From JADKIH01 sp031417555 (lineage in GTDB: Bacteria > Bacteroidota > Bacteroidia > AKYH767-A > 2013-40CM-41-45): 64,000 nucleotides of DNA. How positions within the stretch are numbered: position 1 is the stretch's first letter; each line of letters starts with the position of its first letter. Under the pieces are notes generated by a model. The model saw only the letters and a program-made list of their open reading frames with translations. It was not told where the DNA came from and did no database searches. The stretch spans positions 26,726-90,725 of the forward strand of contig JANOVV010000070.1 in NCBI GenBank assembly GCA_031417555.1, read 5' to 3'. The position numbers and the translations under genes are program-made. Shown in pieces: positions 44,810 through 55,020 of the stretch.

Positions 44810-46894
44810 ATGAATTCATTAAGCAGCGCTCCGTTCATTCGAATTCTTCCTGCTTTTTGTATTGGCATTGTTTGTTCTTTTTATAATGCAGTTAACTATT
44901 CATTTGCCTTATTCATTTTTTTGACGGGTATTTTAGGGATACTTATTTTTTTTTCTAAACACAAACCAAATTATTCTTATCGCTGTTATACAGGCATTTC
45001 TCTGCAATTTATTTTTTTTATCCTTGGCTTTGGGCTCACAGAGATTAAAGATGAGAGACATTCCATTAAACATTTTTCGAATATTGAAAATTCAAATTAT
45101 TTTATTGCACGGATTGAAGATTCACCCAAAGGGCATAATGGGAAATTACGTGTTAGCGCTACTTTACTTTCGGTTTTTAAAAATAATATTATTAGTTCGG
45201 TAAAAGGGAAATCATATTTTTATTTTAAAAACGACTCTAATGCCAATTTTTTAGAATCCGGAGATCAGATTATTTTTAAAGGATTACCTTCTCTAATACA
45301 ACCGCCTTTAAATCCCGGTCAATTTGATTTTAAATATCGTTCTTCCATTCATCGTATTTATCATCAGATTAATCTTTCAAAAAACCAATGGATAAAGCTT
45401 CCAATAGAGAAAAAGACAGATTTGAAGTCAATTGCAGTGAAGTTGAGAAATACGTTTTTGTCATCGTATAAAAAAGCCGGACTTCAGGGACAAGAGTATG
45501 CTGTATTATCAGCCTTGGTTCTTGGATATGATGATGAGATTGACAATGAAACGATGAAAGCGTTTTCTGCTTCCGGAACTTTGCATGTACTTTCAGTTTC
45601 TGGAATGCATGTAGGTATTATTTTTACGGCATTATCAGCAATGTTGGTATTCCTGAATAGAAATAAGTATACACGTTTACTTCGACTTTTTATTTTACTG
45701 GGAGCGTTATGGTTCTATGCGTTGTTAACCGGATTATCACCTTCAGTTATTCGTTCAGCCATGATGTTTTCTTTCATTCTAATTGGAAAGTCTCTTAACA
45801 GATCATCGAATATTTACAATTCACTTGCATTATCGGCACTTTTTATTTTTATATTATTTGATCCCCTGATGCTTTTGGAGGTCGGCTTACAACTTTCTTT
45901 TTTAGCCGTGGCCGGTATTGCTTTTTTATATCCCAAAATTTATCAAATATTATTTATTAAGAATTTATTGTTGGAGAAAGTCTGGAAACTAATTGCTGTT
46001 TCAATTGCTGCACAAGCAGCGACTTTTGCTTTAAGTATATATTATTTTCATCAGTTTCCAAATTATTTTATTCCAGCGAACCTAATTATAATTCCGATTT
46101 CCACGATTGCAATTTTTGCCGGTATTCTTCTTTTATTAATAAATCCTTTTCCATCTATTTGTATTAAAGCAGGCGTAATTATTAAACAATTAATTTATTT
46201 TTTAAATGCTTCTGCAGTCTTTATTCAGGATTTGCCGGGTTCGGTCTGGGAAGGAGTTTCTATTAGTATGATTAATCTTTTGAATATTTATATTATTCTT
46301 TTTGCATTGGTTTATTTTTTTGAAACGAAATCAATTAAAATGATGTATTTATTTTTAATTTCCTGCTGTACACTTTTATTTTCATTTGCATTTCAAAATT
46401 ATATTCGTTTTAAAGAAAAAGATTTGATTGTATTTTCTAATACATTTTCTTTGAGTTTTCATTTAAATAATGGTTTTAATACTTTTCTTTTTTATCATTC
46501 TTCAGATTCTATTCAGGCTTTCAGAAATTCAAGTAATTATTGTATTTATAAAGGTTTAAACTTAGCTGATAGAAAATTTATTAATCTTGATAGTATTCCT
46601 GAAAATGAAACTATAAATAATGTTTTCTTTTTGGGAAAATACATTTTAATTGAAAACTATTTAATTCTTGATTTGACAAAGCAAATTAAATCAGATTTCA
46701 TCACTGAAAAGGTATTAGTAAATTTGACATACGTAAATAAATACACTTTTAAATACCTATTAAATAAAAAAATTAATACTGAAGAGTTAGTAATTCGAAA
46801 TACTAATGATATCGATTTTACAAAGTCAGAATTTAAAAATATTTCATCAAAAATTTATTCCCTCAGTAATGGCTCAAGAATAATTAAATTATAA
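44810..46894 (+). CDS. comEC: ComEC/Rec2-family DNA uptake channel protein, without C-terminal MBL domain
   Basis: A 694-residue membrane protein. Two or three N-terminal helices are followed by a DUF4131-type soluble region (about 80-190, with LIQPPLNPGQFDFKYR). Next is the Competence domain (about 220-500) with SASGTLHVLSVSGMHVGII, TGLSPSVIRSAMMF and LLEVGLQLSFLAVAGI. ComEC forms the inner-membrane channel for single-stranded DNA in transformation. The C-terminal metallo-beta-lactamase domain of long ComEC proteins is absent; the remaining C-terminus is A/T-rich and poorly conserved. Bacteroidota versions often lack that domain. The stop overlaps the convergent MBL gene by six bases. Confidence 0.9.
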   Translation: MNSLSSAPFIRILPAFCIGIVCSFYNAVNYSFALFIFLTGILGILIFFSKHKPNYSYRCYTGISLQFIFFILGFGLTEIKDERHSIKHFSNIENSNYFIARIEDSPKGHNGKLRVSATLLSVFKNNIISSVKGKSYFYFKNDSNANFLESGDQIIFKGLPSLIQPPLNPGQFDFKYRSSIHRIYHQINLSKNQWIKLPIEKKTDLKSIAVKLRNTFLSSYKKAGLQGQEYAVLSALVLGYDDEIDNETMKAFSASGTLHVLSVSGMHVGIIFTALSAMLVFLNRNKYTRLLRLFILLGALWFYALLTGLSPSVIRSAMMFSFILIGKSLNRSSNIYNSLALSALFIFILFDPLMLLEVGLQLSFLAVAGIAFLYPKIYQILFIKNLLLEKVWKLIAVSIAAQAATFALSIYYFHQFPNYFIPANLIIIPISTIAIFAGILLLLINPFPSICIKAGVIIKQLIYFLNASAVFIQDLPGSVWEGVSISMINLLNIYIILFALVYFFETKSIKMMYLFLISCCTLLFSFAFQNYIRFKEKDLIVFSNTFSLSFHLNNGFNTFLFYHSSDSIQAFRNSSNYCIYKGLNLADRKFINLDSIPENETINNVFFLGKYILIENYLILDLTKQIKSDFITEKVLVNLTYVNKYTFKYLLNKKINTEELVIRNTNDIDFTKSEFKNISSKIYSLSNGSRIIKL

Positions 46895-47728
46895 AGATGA
46901 AAGGGGGAATTTATCTTTGACTTTTATACCTTTTTCGGTTTGTTCGATCGAGCAGCATTCATTAATCAAGTCGTGTTCAAAAAACAGGATGGATTCATTT
47001 ACCATGGCTTCTTTTAGGAAAAGAATTTTTTCTTCGAGCGTAATTAACGGCTTTGTATCATAAGCCATAACATAAGAAACCGGCAAATGTCCGGCCGAGG
47101 GAATAAGGTCAGCACAGTAAATAACTTGTTGTCCATTGTAATTGAGTACAGGCAGCATCATTGCTTCTGTATGGCCATTGACAAATTTCACATTAAAGTT
47201 TTCCCATAAACGATCTCCTTCGTTAATAAATTTTAACTGACCACTTTCTTGAATAGGCATAATGTTTTCTTTCAGGAAACTGGCTTTCTCTCTGGCATTT
47301 GGTTTTGTTGCCCAATCCCAGTGTTTTTGAGTGCTCCAATAGGTCGCATTTTTAAAGGCAGTCTCATAACCATCTTTTTTTGAATTCCAGTTGACACTAC
47401 CGCCGCAATGATCAAAATGAAGATGGGTAAGAAATACATCTGTAATATCATCCATTGAAAAACCATGTTTTTTGAGGGAGGAAGTTAACGAGTCATTTCC
47501 GTTCAAAAAGTAATACGAGAAAAATTTGGAATCCTGTTTATCGCCCAAACCATTATCAATAAGTGCGAGCCTTTTCCCGTCTTCAACTAAAAGGCAGCGC
47601 ATGGCCCAGTTGCACATATTATTTTCATCGGCAGGATTAATTTTATTCCAAATAGATTTGGGAACTACACCAAACATAGCCCCTCCATCGAGTTTGAAAT
47701 TTCCTGTATCTATTGTATAAAGTTTCAT
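46889..47728 (-). CDS. MBL-fold metallo-hydrolase
   Basis: A 279-residue soluble protein with the metallo-beta-lactamase motif THLHFDHCGG (101-110, metal ligands at His102, His104, Asp106 and His107). A later His is in VKFVNGHTEAMMLPVLNYNG, and an Asp in YCADLIPSAGHLPVSY. The layout resembles N-acyl-homoserine lactonase-like and other MBL hydrolases of Bacteroidota, but the substrate is unknown. There is no signal peptide. It is convergent with comEC and divergent from mpl. Confidence 0.88.
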   Translation of the reverse strand: MKLYTIDTGNFKLDGGAMFGVVPKSIWNKINPADENNMCNWAMRCLLVEDGKRLALIDNGLGDKQDSKFFSYYFLNGNDSLTSSLKKHGFSMDDITDVFLTHLHFDHCGGSVNWNSKKDGYETAFKNATYWSTQKHWDWATKPNAREKASFLKENIMPIQESGQLKFINEGDRLWENFNVKFVNGHTEAMMLPVLNYNGQQVIYCADLIPSAGHLPVSYVMAYDTKPLITLEEKILFLKEAMVNESILFFEHDLINECCSIEQTEKGIKVKDKFPLSSL

Positions 47729-47847
47729 GGTTTCTTAAATAGATTGCAAATTAACAAAATTGTATGTTAGTAACGATGTGAAAACTGTTTATCTTTCATT
47801 ACAATCCTTAAAGAGTGTTATTTATCTTTCGGAAACTTTAATTTACT

Positions 47848-49233
47848 ATGAATAAGCATCTTCATTTTATCGCTATTGGCGGTGCAGCTATGCATAATCT
47901 TGCTTTGGCTTTGCAAAAAAATGGATATACTATTTCCGGTTCTGATGACGAGATTATGGAGCCTTCGTTATCGCGCCTTAAAGCAGCCGGACTTCTCCCT
48001 GAAAAGGAGGGCTGGTACCCTGATAAAATTGTTGCCGGACTTGATGGTGTTATTCTTGGAATGCACGCAAGAGAAGACAATCCTGAGTTGCTTCGCGCTC
48101 AGTCATTGGGAATTCCTGTATTTTCTTTTCCAGAATTTTTATTTGAGCATTCGAAAAATAAAAAACGAGTGGTAATCGGCGGAAGCCACGGTAAGACAAC
48201 GATTACATCTATGATCCTTCATGTTCTCCGTTTACAGAATTTCGATTTTGACTATATGGTTGGAGCGAAGATAGAAGGATTCGAAACTATGGTACGCTTA
48301 AGTGAAGCTCCTTTGATTATTCTGGAAGGAGATGAATACCTTTCATCAGCAGTAGACAGGAGACCGAAGTTCCATTTATATAAAGGAGACATAGGATTAT
48401 TAAGCGGCATTGCCTGGGATCATATCAATGTATTTCCAACTTTTGAAAATTATCTCGATCAATTTAGAATTTTCGCTGATATTATTCCGTCGGATGGTAA
48501 ACTAATTTATTGTTTGAATGATAAAGAAGTTAATAAAATTGCAAAAGAAACTAAATCGAATGCAGGAAAAATTTCTTATTCAATTCCTAAAAATGAAATT
48601 GTCGATGGCATTACCTATCTGTTAACTCCTTTTGGCAAAATTCAATTGTCAATATTTGGAGAACATAATCTTTTAAATTTGGAAGGGGCAAGGCTTGTAT
48701 GTAATGAGCTGGGAATAATGGATGAAGTTTTTTATAAATCAATAAGTAGTTTTAAAGGAGCAATGAGGCGATTGGAATTATTGGCAAAAAGTGATTCAAC
48801 TTCTGTATATAAAGATTTTGCTCATTCTCCTTCTAAGTTAAAAGCAACGATTAATGCTGTCAGGCAGCAATTTCCAAAAAGAAAATTGATTGCATGTATG
48901 GAATTACATACATTCAGCAGTTTGAATGAAAATTTTCTGGATCAATATGCTGGCACTATGGATGATGCCGATTTTGGATTGGTTTATTTTAATCCACATA
49001 CTGTTGAGCATAAAAAACTAAAACCCGTGACTGAAGATATTATTAAAAATGCTTTTAAAAATTCAGGTATTAAAGTGTATACAAGTTCACTTGCATTGCA
49101 GAAAGAATTGCTTTCATTGGCCGGTGATCAATCGGTTTTTTTATTGATGAGTTCCGGTAATTTTGATGGCATGGACATGAGCGATTTGGCTGATAAATTA
49201 GCCGGAATTAAAACGATGATTCAAACTAATTAA
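47848..49233 (+). CDS. mpl: UDP-N-acetylmuramate:L-alanyl-gamma-D-glutamyl-meso-diaminopimelate ligase
   Basis: Mpl re-attaches recycled murein tripeptide to UDP-MurNAc and is a Mur-ligase paralogue. At 461 residues it has the family length. IAIGGAAMHNLALALQKNGYTISGSD (about 8-33) is the nucleotide-binding N-terminus. GGSHGKTTITSM (111-122) is the P-loop. LEGDEYLSS, WDHINVFPTFENY and YKDFAHSPSKLKATI are also typical. MurC would read somewhat differently at the N-terminus (GIGG.GM) and DEYLSSAVD supports Mpl. It probably begins a two-gene unit with the DUF1573 protein. Confidence 0.9.
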   Translation: MNKHLHFIAIGGAAMHNLALALQKNGYTISGSDDEIMEPSLSRLKAAGLLPEKEGWYPDKIVAGLDGVILGMHAREDNPELLRAQSLGIPVFSFPEFLFEHSKNKKRVVIGGSHGKTTITSMILHVLRLQNFDFDYMVGAKIEGFETMVRLSEAPLIILEGDEYLSSAVDRRPKFHLYKGDIGLLSGIAWDHINVFPTFENYLDQFRIFADIIPSDGKLIYCLNDKEVNKIAKETKSNAGKISYSIPKNEIVDGITYLLTPFGKIQLSIFGEHNLLNLEGARLVCNELGIMDEVFYKSISSFKGAMRRLELLAKSDSTSVYKDFAHSPSKLKATINAVRQQFPKRKLIACMELHTFSSLNENFLDQYAGTMDDADFGLVYFNPHTVEHKKLKPVTEDIIKNAFKNSGIKVYTSSLALQKELLSLAGDQSVFLLMSSGNFDGMDMSDLADKLAGIKTMIQTN

Positions 49234-49237
49234 AATT

Positions 49238-50017
49238 ATGCGCATTCAATTAGTGATTGTTGTTTTTTCAGTATTCTTATTAAACGCTTTTTCTATTTCT
49301 GCTCAGCGTGCGATTACATCGCCTACATTAAAAGATAAATTCGAAAAGAAGGTGGGAAATCTACGAATGTCAAATACCATATTTAAGCTTGGAAAAATTA
49401 AGAATAATGAAGTCAGGTATGATACGATATTGCTATTAAATGAAAGTCAAGTACCAATGAACATTTCCCTGCCATTGAAGTTGCCTTCATATATAAGAAT
49501 CAACATAAATGGTTCTCCTGTAGCTGCTGGTGGCGTGGGTTATATTTCATTGATTTACGAAGCTTCTAAAAAAAACGATTACGGTTTTGTCATAGATCGT
49601 ATTCAGTTGAATTCAGATGATGTAGAAATGCCACAAAAATATATTACCGTAACTGCAATTATAGAAGAGTTTTTTACCAACCAGCAATTGAATGATGGAA
49701 TGAATCCTAAAGCACAAATTCCTGAAACATCTTTTGGTTTTGGCAGAATAAAACAAGGTGAAAAAATTTCTCATTTTTTTAAAATATATAACGAAGGAAA
49801 ACAACCACTCAAATTACATAAGATTAAAACGAATAACAGTTGTATTAAAGCATCATTCTCAAAAAAAGAAATTGCCCCGGGAGATTCTGCTATTATATTA
49901 TCAGAGTATGATTCTTTTGGAAAACTAGGAAAAGAATTAAGATATTTTTCTCTTTATATAAATGATCCTCTTTCACCCGAAGTAAAATTTGAAATGAAAG
50001 GAGAAGTCATTAAATAA
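49238..50017 (+). CDS. Exported DUF1573 (ASPM/SPD2/hydin-like) protein
   Basis: A 259-residue protein with a signal peptide (about 1-22, NAFSISAQ). It has two immunoglobulin-like DUF1573 modules, about 38-135 and 155-258 (FKLGKIKNNEVRYDTILLLN and FGFGRIKQGEKISHFFKIYNEGKQPLKLHKIKTN...C). These are probably periplasmic beta-sandwich domains of unknown function. It begins four bases after mpl and may be cotranscribed with it. Confidence 0.82.
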   Translation: MRIQLVIVVFSVFLLNAFSISAQRAITSPTLKDKFEKKVGNLRMSNTIFKLGKIKNNEVRYDTILLLNESQVPMNISLPLKLPSYIRININGSPVAAGGVGYISLIYEASKKNDYGFVIDRIQLNSDDVEMPQKYITVTAIIEEFFTNQQLNDGMNPKAQIPETSFGFGRIKQGEKISHFFKIYNEGKQPLKLHKIKTNNSCIKASFSKKEIAPGDSAIILSEYDSFGKLGKELRYFSLYINDPLSPEVKFEMKGEVIK

Positions 50018-50111
50018 CAGACTGACTACTTTTTTAAAATAAACCAATCCCTATTAAACATTAACTAAAAACTAATATCTAATTTCTAAAATCTAATTAC
50101 TAAACAACCAA

Positions 50112-51236
50112 CTAACTATTCAACATTACCGGCATCACAAGCATTAAAATTTCTTCGCTTGCATTTTCTTTTTCAGTGGGGAAAAGAATTCCTGCACGGT
50201 TTGGGGCCGACATTTCAACGGTTACATTTTCGCTGCCGAGGTTGCTTAACATTTCACTTAAAAAACGGGCATTAAATCCAATTTCCATGTCTTCTCCATC
50301 GAACTGACAACTAAGTCTTTCATTGGCTTCATTGGCGAAATCAAGATCTTCAGCACTAATATGTAATTCACTACCGGCAATTTTTAAGCGAACCTGATGT
50401 GTAGTTTTATTAGAAAAAATTGAAACGCGTCTGACTGAGTTAAGCAAAGCAGAACGGGAAATAGTAAGTTTGTTTGGATTGTCGACAGGTATTACAGCTT
50501 CGTAATTCGGATAACGGCCATCAATTAATCTTGACATCAATGAAAAGTTTCCGAATTCGAAAAAAGCATTGTTGTCATTATGACTGATATTGACATTTTC
50601 TGAACTTTCATTTAATACATTTTTTAAAAGGTTCAGAGGCTTTTTAGGAACAATGAATGCGCCTTCATTGGAAGATTTAAGATCGTTACGGCGATAACGA
50701 ACCATTTTGTGAGCATCTGTAGCCACAAAAGTTATATTTTCTTTACTAAGCTGAAAAAAGACACCCGACATAACAGGTCGAAGTTCATCATTACCGGTAG
50801 CAAACAGAGTTTTATTGATTGCTTCGTAAAGAGCAGAAGCACCGATGCTAAAAGATTTAGCCTTATCCATGACCGGTATTTTTGGATATTCTTCTCCATC
50901 AAAACCGGTAAGTTTATATTTACCGTAATCAGAAACGATTTCTATTGCATGACTTTTTTCGTCAACAAGAAAGGTAAGTGGTTGTTCAGAAAATGTTTTT
51001 AAAGTATCCAGAAGAATTTTAGCCGGTACAGCAATTTTTCCACCGTTTTTAGTCTCATTGATTGGTAGCGATGTTGTCATCGTTGATTCCATATCAGACG
51101 CTGATACCAAAAGCGTTCCTTTGTCAACGACAAATAGAAAATTATCTAAAATTGGAACAGGATTGTTATTATTTAAAACACCGCTGATTTGTTGAAGATG
51201 CTTTTGTAAAAGACCACTGGAGACGATGAATTTCAT
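50112..51236 (-). CDS. dnaN: DNA polymerase III sliding clamp (beta subunit)
   Basis: DnaN is the ring-shaped processivity clamp. At 374 residues it is full length, with the triplicated clamp fold. Signatures include KFIVSSGLLQKHLQQISGVL at the N-terminus, FLFVVDKGTLLVSASDMEST, ALYEAINKTLFATGNDELRPVMSGVFF, VATDAHKMVRY and the C-terminal LVMPVMLNS. It stands near gldG, a gene order also known in Flavobacterium. A 174-base spacer upstream probably holds its own promoter. Confidence 0.97.
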   Translation of the reverse strand: MKFIVSSGLLQKHLQQISGVLNNNNPVPILDNFLFVVDKGTLLVSASDMESTMTTSLPINETKNGGKIAVPAKILLDTLKTFSEQPLTFLVDEKSHAIEIVSDYGKYKLTGFDGEEYPKIPVMDKAKSFSIGASALYEAINKTLFATGNDELRPVMSGVFFQLSKENITFVATDAHKMVRYRRNDLKSSNEGAFIVPKKPLNLLKNVLNESSENVNISHNDNNAFFEFGNFSLMSRLIDGRYPNYEAVIPVDNPNKLTISRSALLNSVRRVSIFSNKTTHQVRLKIAGSELHISAEDLDFANEANERLSCQFDGEDMEIGFNARFLSEMLSNLGSENVTVEMSAPNRAGILFPTEKENASEEILMLVMPVMLNS

Positions 51237-51410
51237 TGCGAATATTTTTAAATGAGTTACTTCGGTTTAATAGTTGATAATCAAATTATTATAATAAACA
51301 ACCCAAAGCGAAGTGATTTTCACAAACCTACATGATTCAACGTAGACTAGCAAAGAAAATCGGGAATGAAATAGATCTAAATTATCAACAAATAGTTTAA
51401 AACTTTTAAT

Positions 51411-52448
51411 TTATTTTGATTGTTTAGGCCGATGAAGATCAAAATCCATAAACTGCCGTAATAATTTGTCAAAGGTATAGTGCTGAATGATGACGAATTC
51501 CTTTTCAGGTTTAATATAACCAAACATTCTGTCGACATCAAATTGAGGGATAGCACTTTTATCATCTTCTTGGGGTAATGAAGAAGGTGAATAAGGCATT
51601 GGATAAATATCAACTTCTTTAGTCTGGCCCGCTTTGTTTGTCAGCGAAACAACAATTGACGGCGCATACTGAAGCATTGAATCCTTTTTAAAATCAGTAA
51701 GATCTTTTGCCTGTGTTTCGTAAAATACATTTTTATATAAGGCTAAATAATTGTCCACAGCCACTGAATCGACATGTTCTATCATTTTCTTAGTTGTTGG
51801 CGATTCAATTTTGAATTTGCCATAAGCAGATGTAATCGTAAATGACTTATCGGGAAAATTGGAATAGTTAACCATTAGCGATTTTAAATCAGAAGGCTGA
51901 AGTCGGAATAACCGTGGCATTTTCCAGTCTTCAGTTTTTACGCTGTAACGTGGAGTAAGATATCCGTTAAATCCGGGTATTTCAGTGACGAATGGAACAT
52001 TAGAATTTTCGATGATCATGAATGTTCCAAGTCCGTCTTCCGTTTGACTTCCGATATAATAGGTTTTAGAAGGAGTCTGAGCATCGTTCAGATAAATTTC
52101 ACACTTGATTCCTGAAGATGCCAAAGCTTTAATTACATTGTTATAGGCAGCTTTGGCAACTCTGCTTTGAACTTTAATCTTATAAACACCATCCAGAAAC
52201 AATTTTAAAAAATCAGATTTGGGTTCATCTTTTCCATTGAGAAGCCATTCTTTTTTATTTTTTCTTTCGAGTGTAACGGAGTGTCCATTTCTATCGGCGA
52301 TAAAAATTTTTGTAATTGAAGCAGTATCCTTAACGGCGAAATCACTGAGTTCTTTTTTAATTGTAGTATTTGTACTACGGTAAATAAAAAAAGCGGTGAT
52401 GATAATTAAAGAGAGCAGGATAACAAATAGTGATTTATTTTTTTTCAT
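51411..52448 (-). CDS. DUF4340 protein of the GldFG-type ABC system
   Basis: A 345-residue protein with an N-terminal transmembrane anchor (about 6-23) and a beta-rich periplasmic DUF4340 region (about 60-340, with LNGKDEPKSDFLKLFLDGVYKIKVQSRVA and TYYIGSQTEDGLGTFMI). DUF4340 proteins are commonly encoded with GldG-like ABC auxiliary proteins. Here it follows gldG with three bases between. Its role in the complex is unknown. Confidence 0.85.
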   Translation of the reverse strand: MKKNKSLFVILLSLIIITAFFIYRSTNTTIKKELSDFAVKDTASITKIFIADRNGHSVTLERKNKKEWLLNGKDEPKSDFLKLFLDGVYKIKVQSRVAKAAYNNVIKALASSGIKCEIYLNDAQTPSKTYYIGSQTEDGLGTFMIIENSNVPFVTEIPGFNGYLTPRYSVKTEDWKMPRLFRLQPSDLKSLMVNYSNFPDKSFTITSAYGKFKIESPTTKKMIEHVDSVAVDNYLALYKNVFYETQAKDLTDFKKDSMLQYAPSIVVSLTNKAGQTKEVDIYPMPYSPSSLPQEDDKSAIPQFDVDRMFGYIKPEKEFVIIQHYTFDKLLRQFMDFDLHRPKQSK

Positions 52449-52451
52449 AGA

Positions 52452-54137
52452 TTATCTGGCAAATTTTTTCTTTCTGAGAAAATTAAAAATAAATCCGAAA
52501 ATTAAAACGATTAAAGCGGGTATAAGTAGATTTACCCATTGTATTGCCGCACGATTTTCCGTTTTTGCCGCATCGAGAAGTCTTAACTTGAATTCTTTTC
52601 CGCGTAAACCGAGAATTGCTTTATTGCCGCATAAGTAATCAATGCAATTAAGAATAAAATTTTTATTGCCGTAATTTTGTCCGGTAAATCTATCATAACC
52701 CAGTGGATAGATATTTCCTTTTTTACTTACATAATTGGCTATTACATCACCGTCGCTGACTACAATCATACTTGTTAATACGCTGGTCTTTTTGAAATCA
52801 ATTTCTGATGAAGAAGCAATTTGATCAGGAATACGATTGACGTAATTTGAAGTAAAATTTCCTTCAAGTAAAACAGCAACGGGAATGTTTTGTTTATTAA
52901 ACATTTTCGGATCCGGTTCTTCGCGCAGCATATTTAAACTAACACGGGCCGGCGCCATTTGCAGCCGGCTGAATTTACTGGTAGTAAGAAGAACAGTTTT
53001 GTTTACATTTTCACTCTCAATGGTATCGATAGAGCTGACAAATTCAGTTTTAATAGCATTAAGATTATGAATAATCGGATGAATACCTTCCGTTTGTAAC
53101 AATGGAAAATAATACCAGGGAAACAATTTTTGTTTCGGTTGATTGCCGACATAACCCGTCACAATTGGAATAGGAGCAGCTTGTAAGTCGAGAAGCAAAT
53201 CTGTATTAATTCTCACGCCGTATTTAAAAAGCATGTCGTCGATATTGAGCTCAATAGGTACCGCTACATTGCTGCTGGAAGCCGTTAGGCTGTCCATATT
53301 TATTTGCATACGATCAATTAACCATAATACTTTTCCGCCGTGCATGATATACTGATCGATAATAAATTTGTCTTTTTCAGCAAAAGCCGTATCCGGACCG
53401 GCAATAATTAGGGCAGAAAAATCTTTTAAAGCAGTAAGAGAACCATTTATATTTACCGAATCAACTTTATAGAAATCCGCAAGGGCATTGCTAGCATCGC
53501 TGATACGAATAGTTGGCAATTCCTTTTGACCTTGAAGAAATCCTACAGAAAGCCCTCTTTCTACGGTAATTCTACGGAGCATGCTGCTGATTTCATATTC
53601 GAGATTTTCTATAGAATTGTTAAGCATTTGTTCGGGCGAACTACCCATTTTACTTTTTAGAATTTGCAATGGATATTCTTTGCTGCGATAGGTGACGATT
53701 GCTCCGGGAAAAATTATTTTTTGTGATTGTCCCGCCTGATCTTTTTGTTCGAGATTAGTTGGTATTAATCCTTTTGCCGCAAGTTGTTTATACAACTGCA
53801 TTTTTTCTTTCTCATCCGAACTTGCGGATGGATCGATGAATTCATATTCAATATTATCGCCTGAATAAACTCTGAATTCGTCAAGCAATTCTTTCAAAGA
53901 ATTTTTTAATCGGTTAAAGCCGGGAGGCAGATCACCATCGAGGTAAATTTTAAAAAAGATAATATCTTTTAGGTCTTTGGATAATTGCTTGGATGATTGT
54001 GAAAGTGTAAATCTCTTTTCCTGAGTCATATCGACACGGCTAAAGGCAAACCGGCTTAAGACGTTAAGAATAACGAGTATGGAAACCAGCAATACCAGTT
54101 GAAGCAGACTTTGTTTTTTGATATTTCTTATAGCCAT
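52452..54137 (-). CDS. gldG: Gliding-motility ABC transporter auxiliary protein GldG
   Basis: A 561-residue protein with an N-terminal transmembrane helix (about 13-30), a large periplasmic ABC_transp_aux-type domain (about 40-510) and a C-terminal helix (about 530-555, LIPALIVLIFGFIFNFL). RFAFSRVDMTQEKRFTLSQSSKQL near the N-terminus and ISSMLRRITVERGLSVGFLQGQKEL are typical. GldG works with GldF and the ATPase GldA; loss blocks gliding in Flavobacterium. gldA is not in this window. Four bases separate it from gldF. Confidence 0.9.
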   Translation of the reverse strand: MAIRNIKKQSLLQLVLLVSILVILNVLSRFAFSRVDMTQEKRFTLSQSSKQLSKDLKDIIFFKIYLDGDLPPGFNRLKNSLKELLDEFRVYSGDNIEYEFIDPSASSDEKEKMQLYKQLAAKGLIPTNLEQKDQAGQSQKIIFPGAIVTYRSKEYPLQILKSKMGSSPEQMLNNSIENLEYEISSMLRRITVERGLSVGFLQGQKELPTIRISDASNALADFYKVDSVNINGSLTALKDFSALIIAGPDTAFAEKDKFIIDQYIMHGGKVLWLIDRMQINMDSLTASSSNVAVPIELNIDDMLFKYGVRINTDLLLDLQAAPIPIVTGYVGNQPKQKLFPWYYFPLLQTEGIHPIIHNLNAIKTEFVSSIDTIESENVNKTVLLTTSKFSRLQMAPARVSLNMLREEPDPKMFNKQNIPVAVLLEGNFTSNYVNRIPDQIASSSEIDFKKTSVLTSMIVVSDGDVIANYVSKKGNIYPLGYDRFTGQNYGNKNFILNCIDYLCGNKAILGLRGKEFKLRLLDAAKTENRAAIQWVNLLIPALIVLIFGFIFNFLRKKKFAR

Positions 54138-54141
54138 ACCA

Positions 54142-54876
54142 TTACCATTTACGTTTTTCGAGTATGAAGCGAGATAGAAAAAGAAATAATAATGTCAGGG
54201 AAATAAAATAGATAAGATCCCGGGAGTCAATAACACCGCGACTAAGAGAATTATAATGAGCACTGATTCCCATTAAAGCAAAAATATTGCTAATTGAAGA
54301 AACATTAATTATCGAGCTTAGAAAATCAAATCCAGAGTAAAAAAAGTAAGAGAAAATAACGGCCAGTATAAATGAAACGATTTGATTGCTGGAAAGAACA
54401 GAGCAGAAAATCCCAATAGAAACGAATGCACTGCACAGGAAAAGCAAGCCAATGTATGATCCTGAAATTCCTGCCAGATCAATGTTTCCTTTTGGCGATG
54501 CCAGAAAATAGATGCTTATTAAATAAACAATTGTTGGGATTAATGCACTAATTACGAGTAGGACAGCAGAGGCATATTTGGCAGTAACGATCTGTAAATC
54601 GGAAAGTGGTTTGGTAAGAAGCAATTCAATGGTTCCTGATTTTTGTTCTTCGGCAAACATTTTCATTGTAATGGCAGGAATAAGAAAAAGAAAGAGGAGT
54701 GGAGCGAGGATAAAAAAGGAATCTAAGTTTGCATAACCGTTTTCAACAATATTAAAATCAGTTGCAGGGAAAACCCATATTATTAAACCTGTTGCGCATA
54801 AAAAAACAAGAATAACTACGTATCCGGTCACGGAACTAAAAAAACTACTTATCTCTTTTTTAAAAAGTGAATACAA
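54142..54876 (-). CDS. gldF: Gliding-motility ABC transporter permease GldF
   Basis: A 244-residue permease with six hydrophobic segments, starting MYSLFKKEISSFFSSVTGYV, with MKMFAEEQKSGTIELLLTKPLSDLQIVTAKY (about 67-97) as the coupling region of ABC-2-type permeases. It forms the transmembrane part of the GldAFG transporter and starts the minus-strand unit gldF-gldG-DUF4340. Its upstream side is a repeat-rich spacer. Confidence 0.9.
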   Translation of the reverse strand: MYSLFKKEISSFFSSVTGYVVILVFLCATGLIIWVFPATDFNIVENGYANLDSFFILAPLLFLFLIPAITMKMFAEEQKSGTIELLLTKPLSDLQIVTAKYASAVLLVISALIPTIVYLISIYFLASPKGNIDLAGISGSYIGLLFLCSAFVSIGIFCSVLSSNQIVSFILAVIFSYFFYSGFDFLSSIINVSSISNIFALMGISAHYNSLSRGVIDSRDLIYFISLTLLFLFLSRFILEKRKW

Positions 54877-55020
54877 GGTAGAATTGCTTTGGGCGGTAAA
54901 AGTAAGGATTTAGATTGTTTTAATGTTCGGCATCTGTGAATAGTTATTAGTATTTGTGTATTGGTAAGTAAATGGTGATTATCAATTAATAAAATATTAT
55001 TTTCTGAACATTATTAAATT

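Noticed and set aside
44810..47728. comEC and the adjacent MBL-fold gene as a split ComEC with separated nuclease domain
   Set aside because: The MBL gene is on the opposite strand and convergent, and has the form of a complete small-molecule hydrolase. ComEC without an MBL domain is normal in this phylum.
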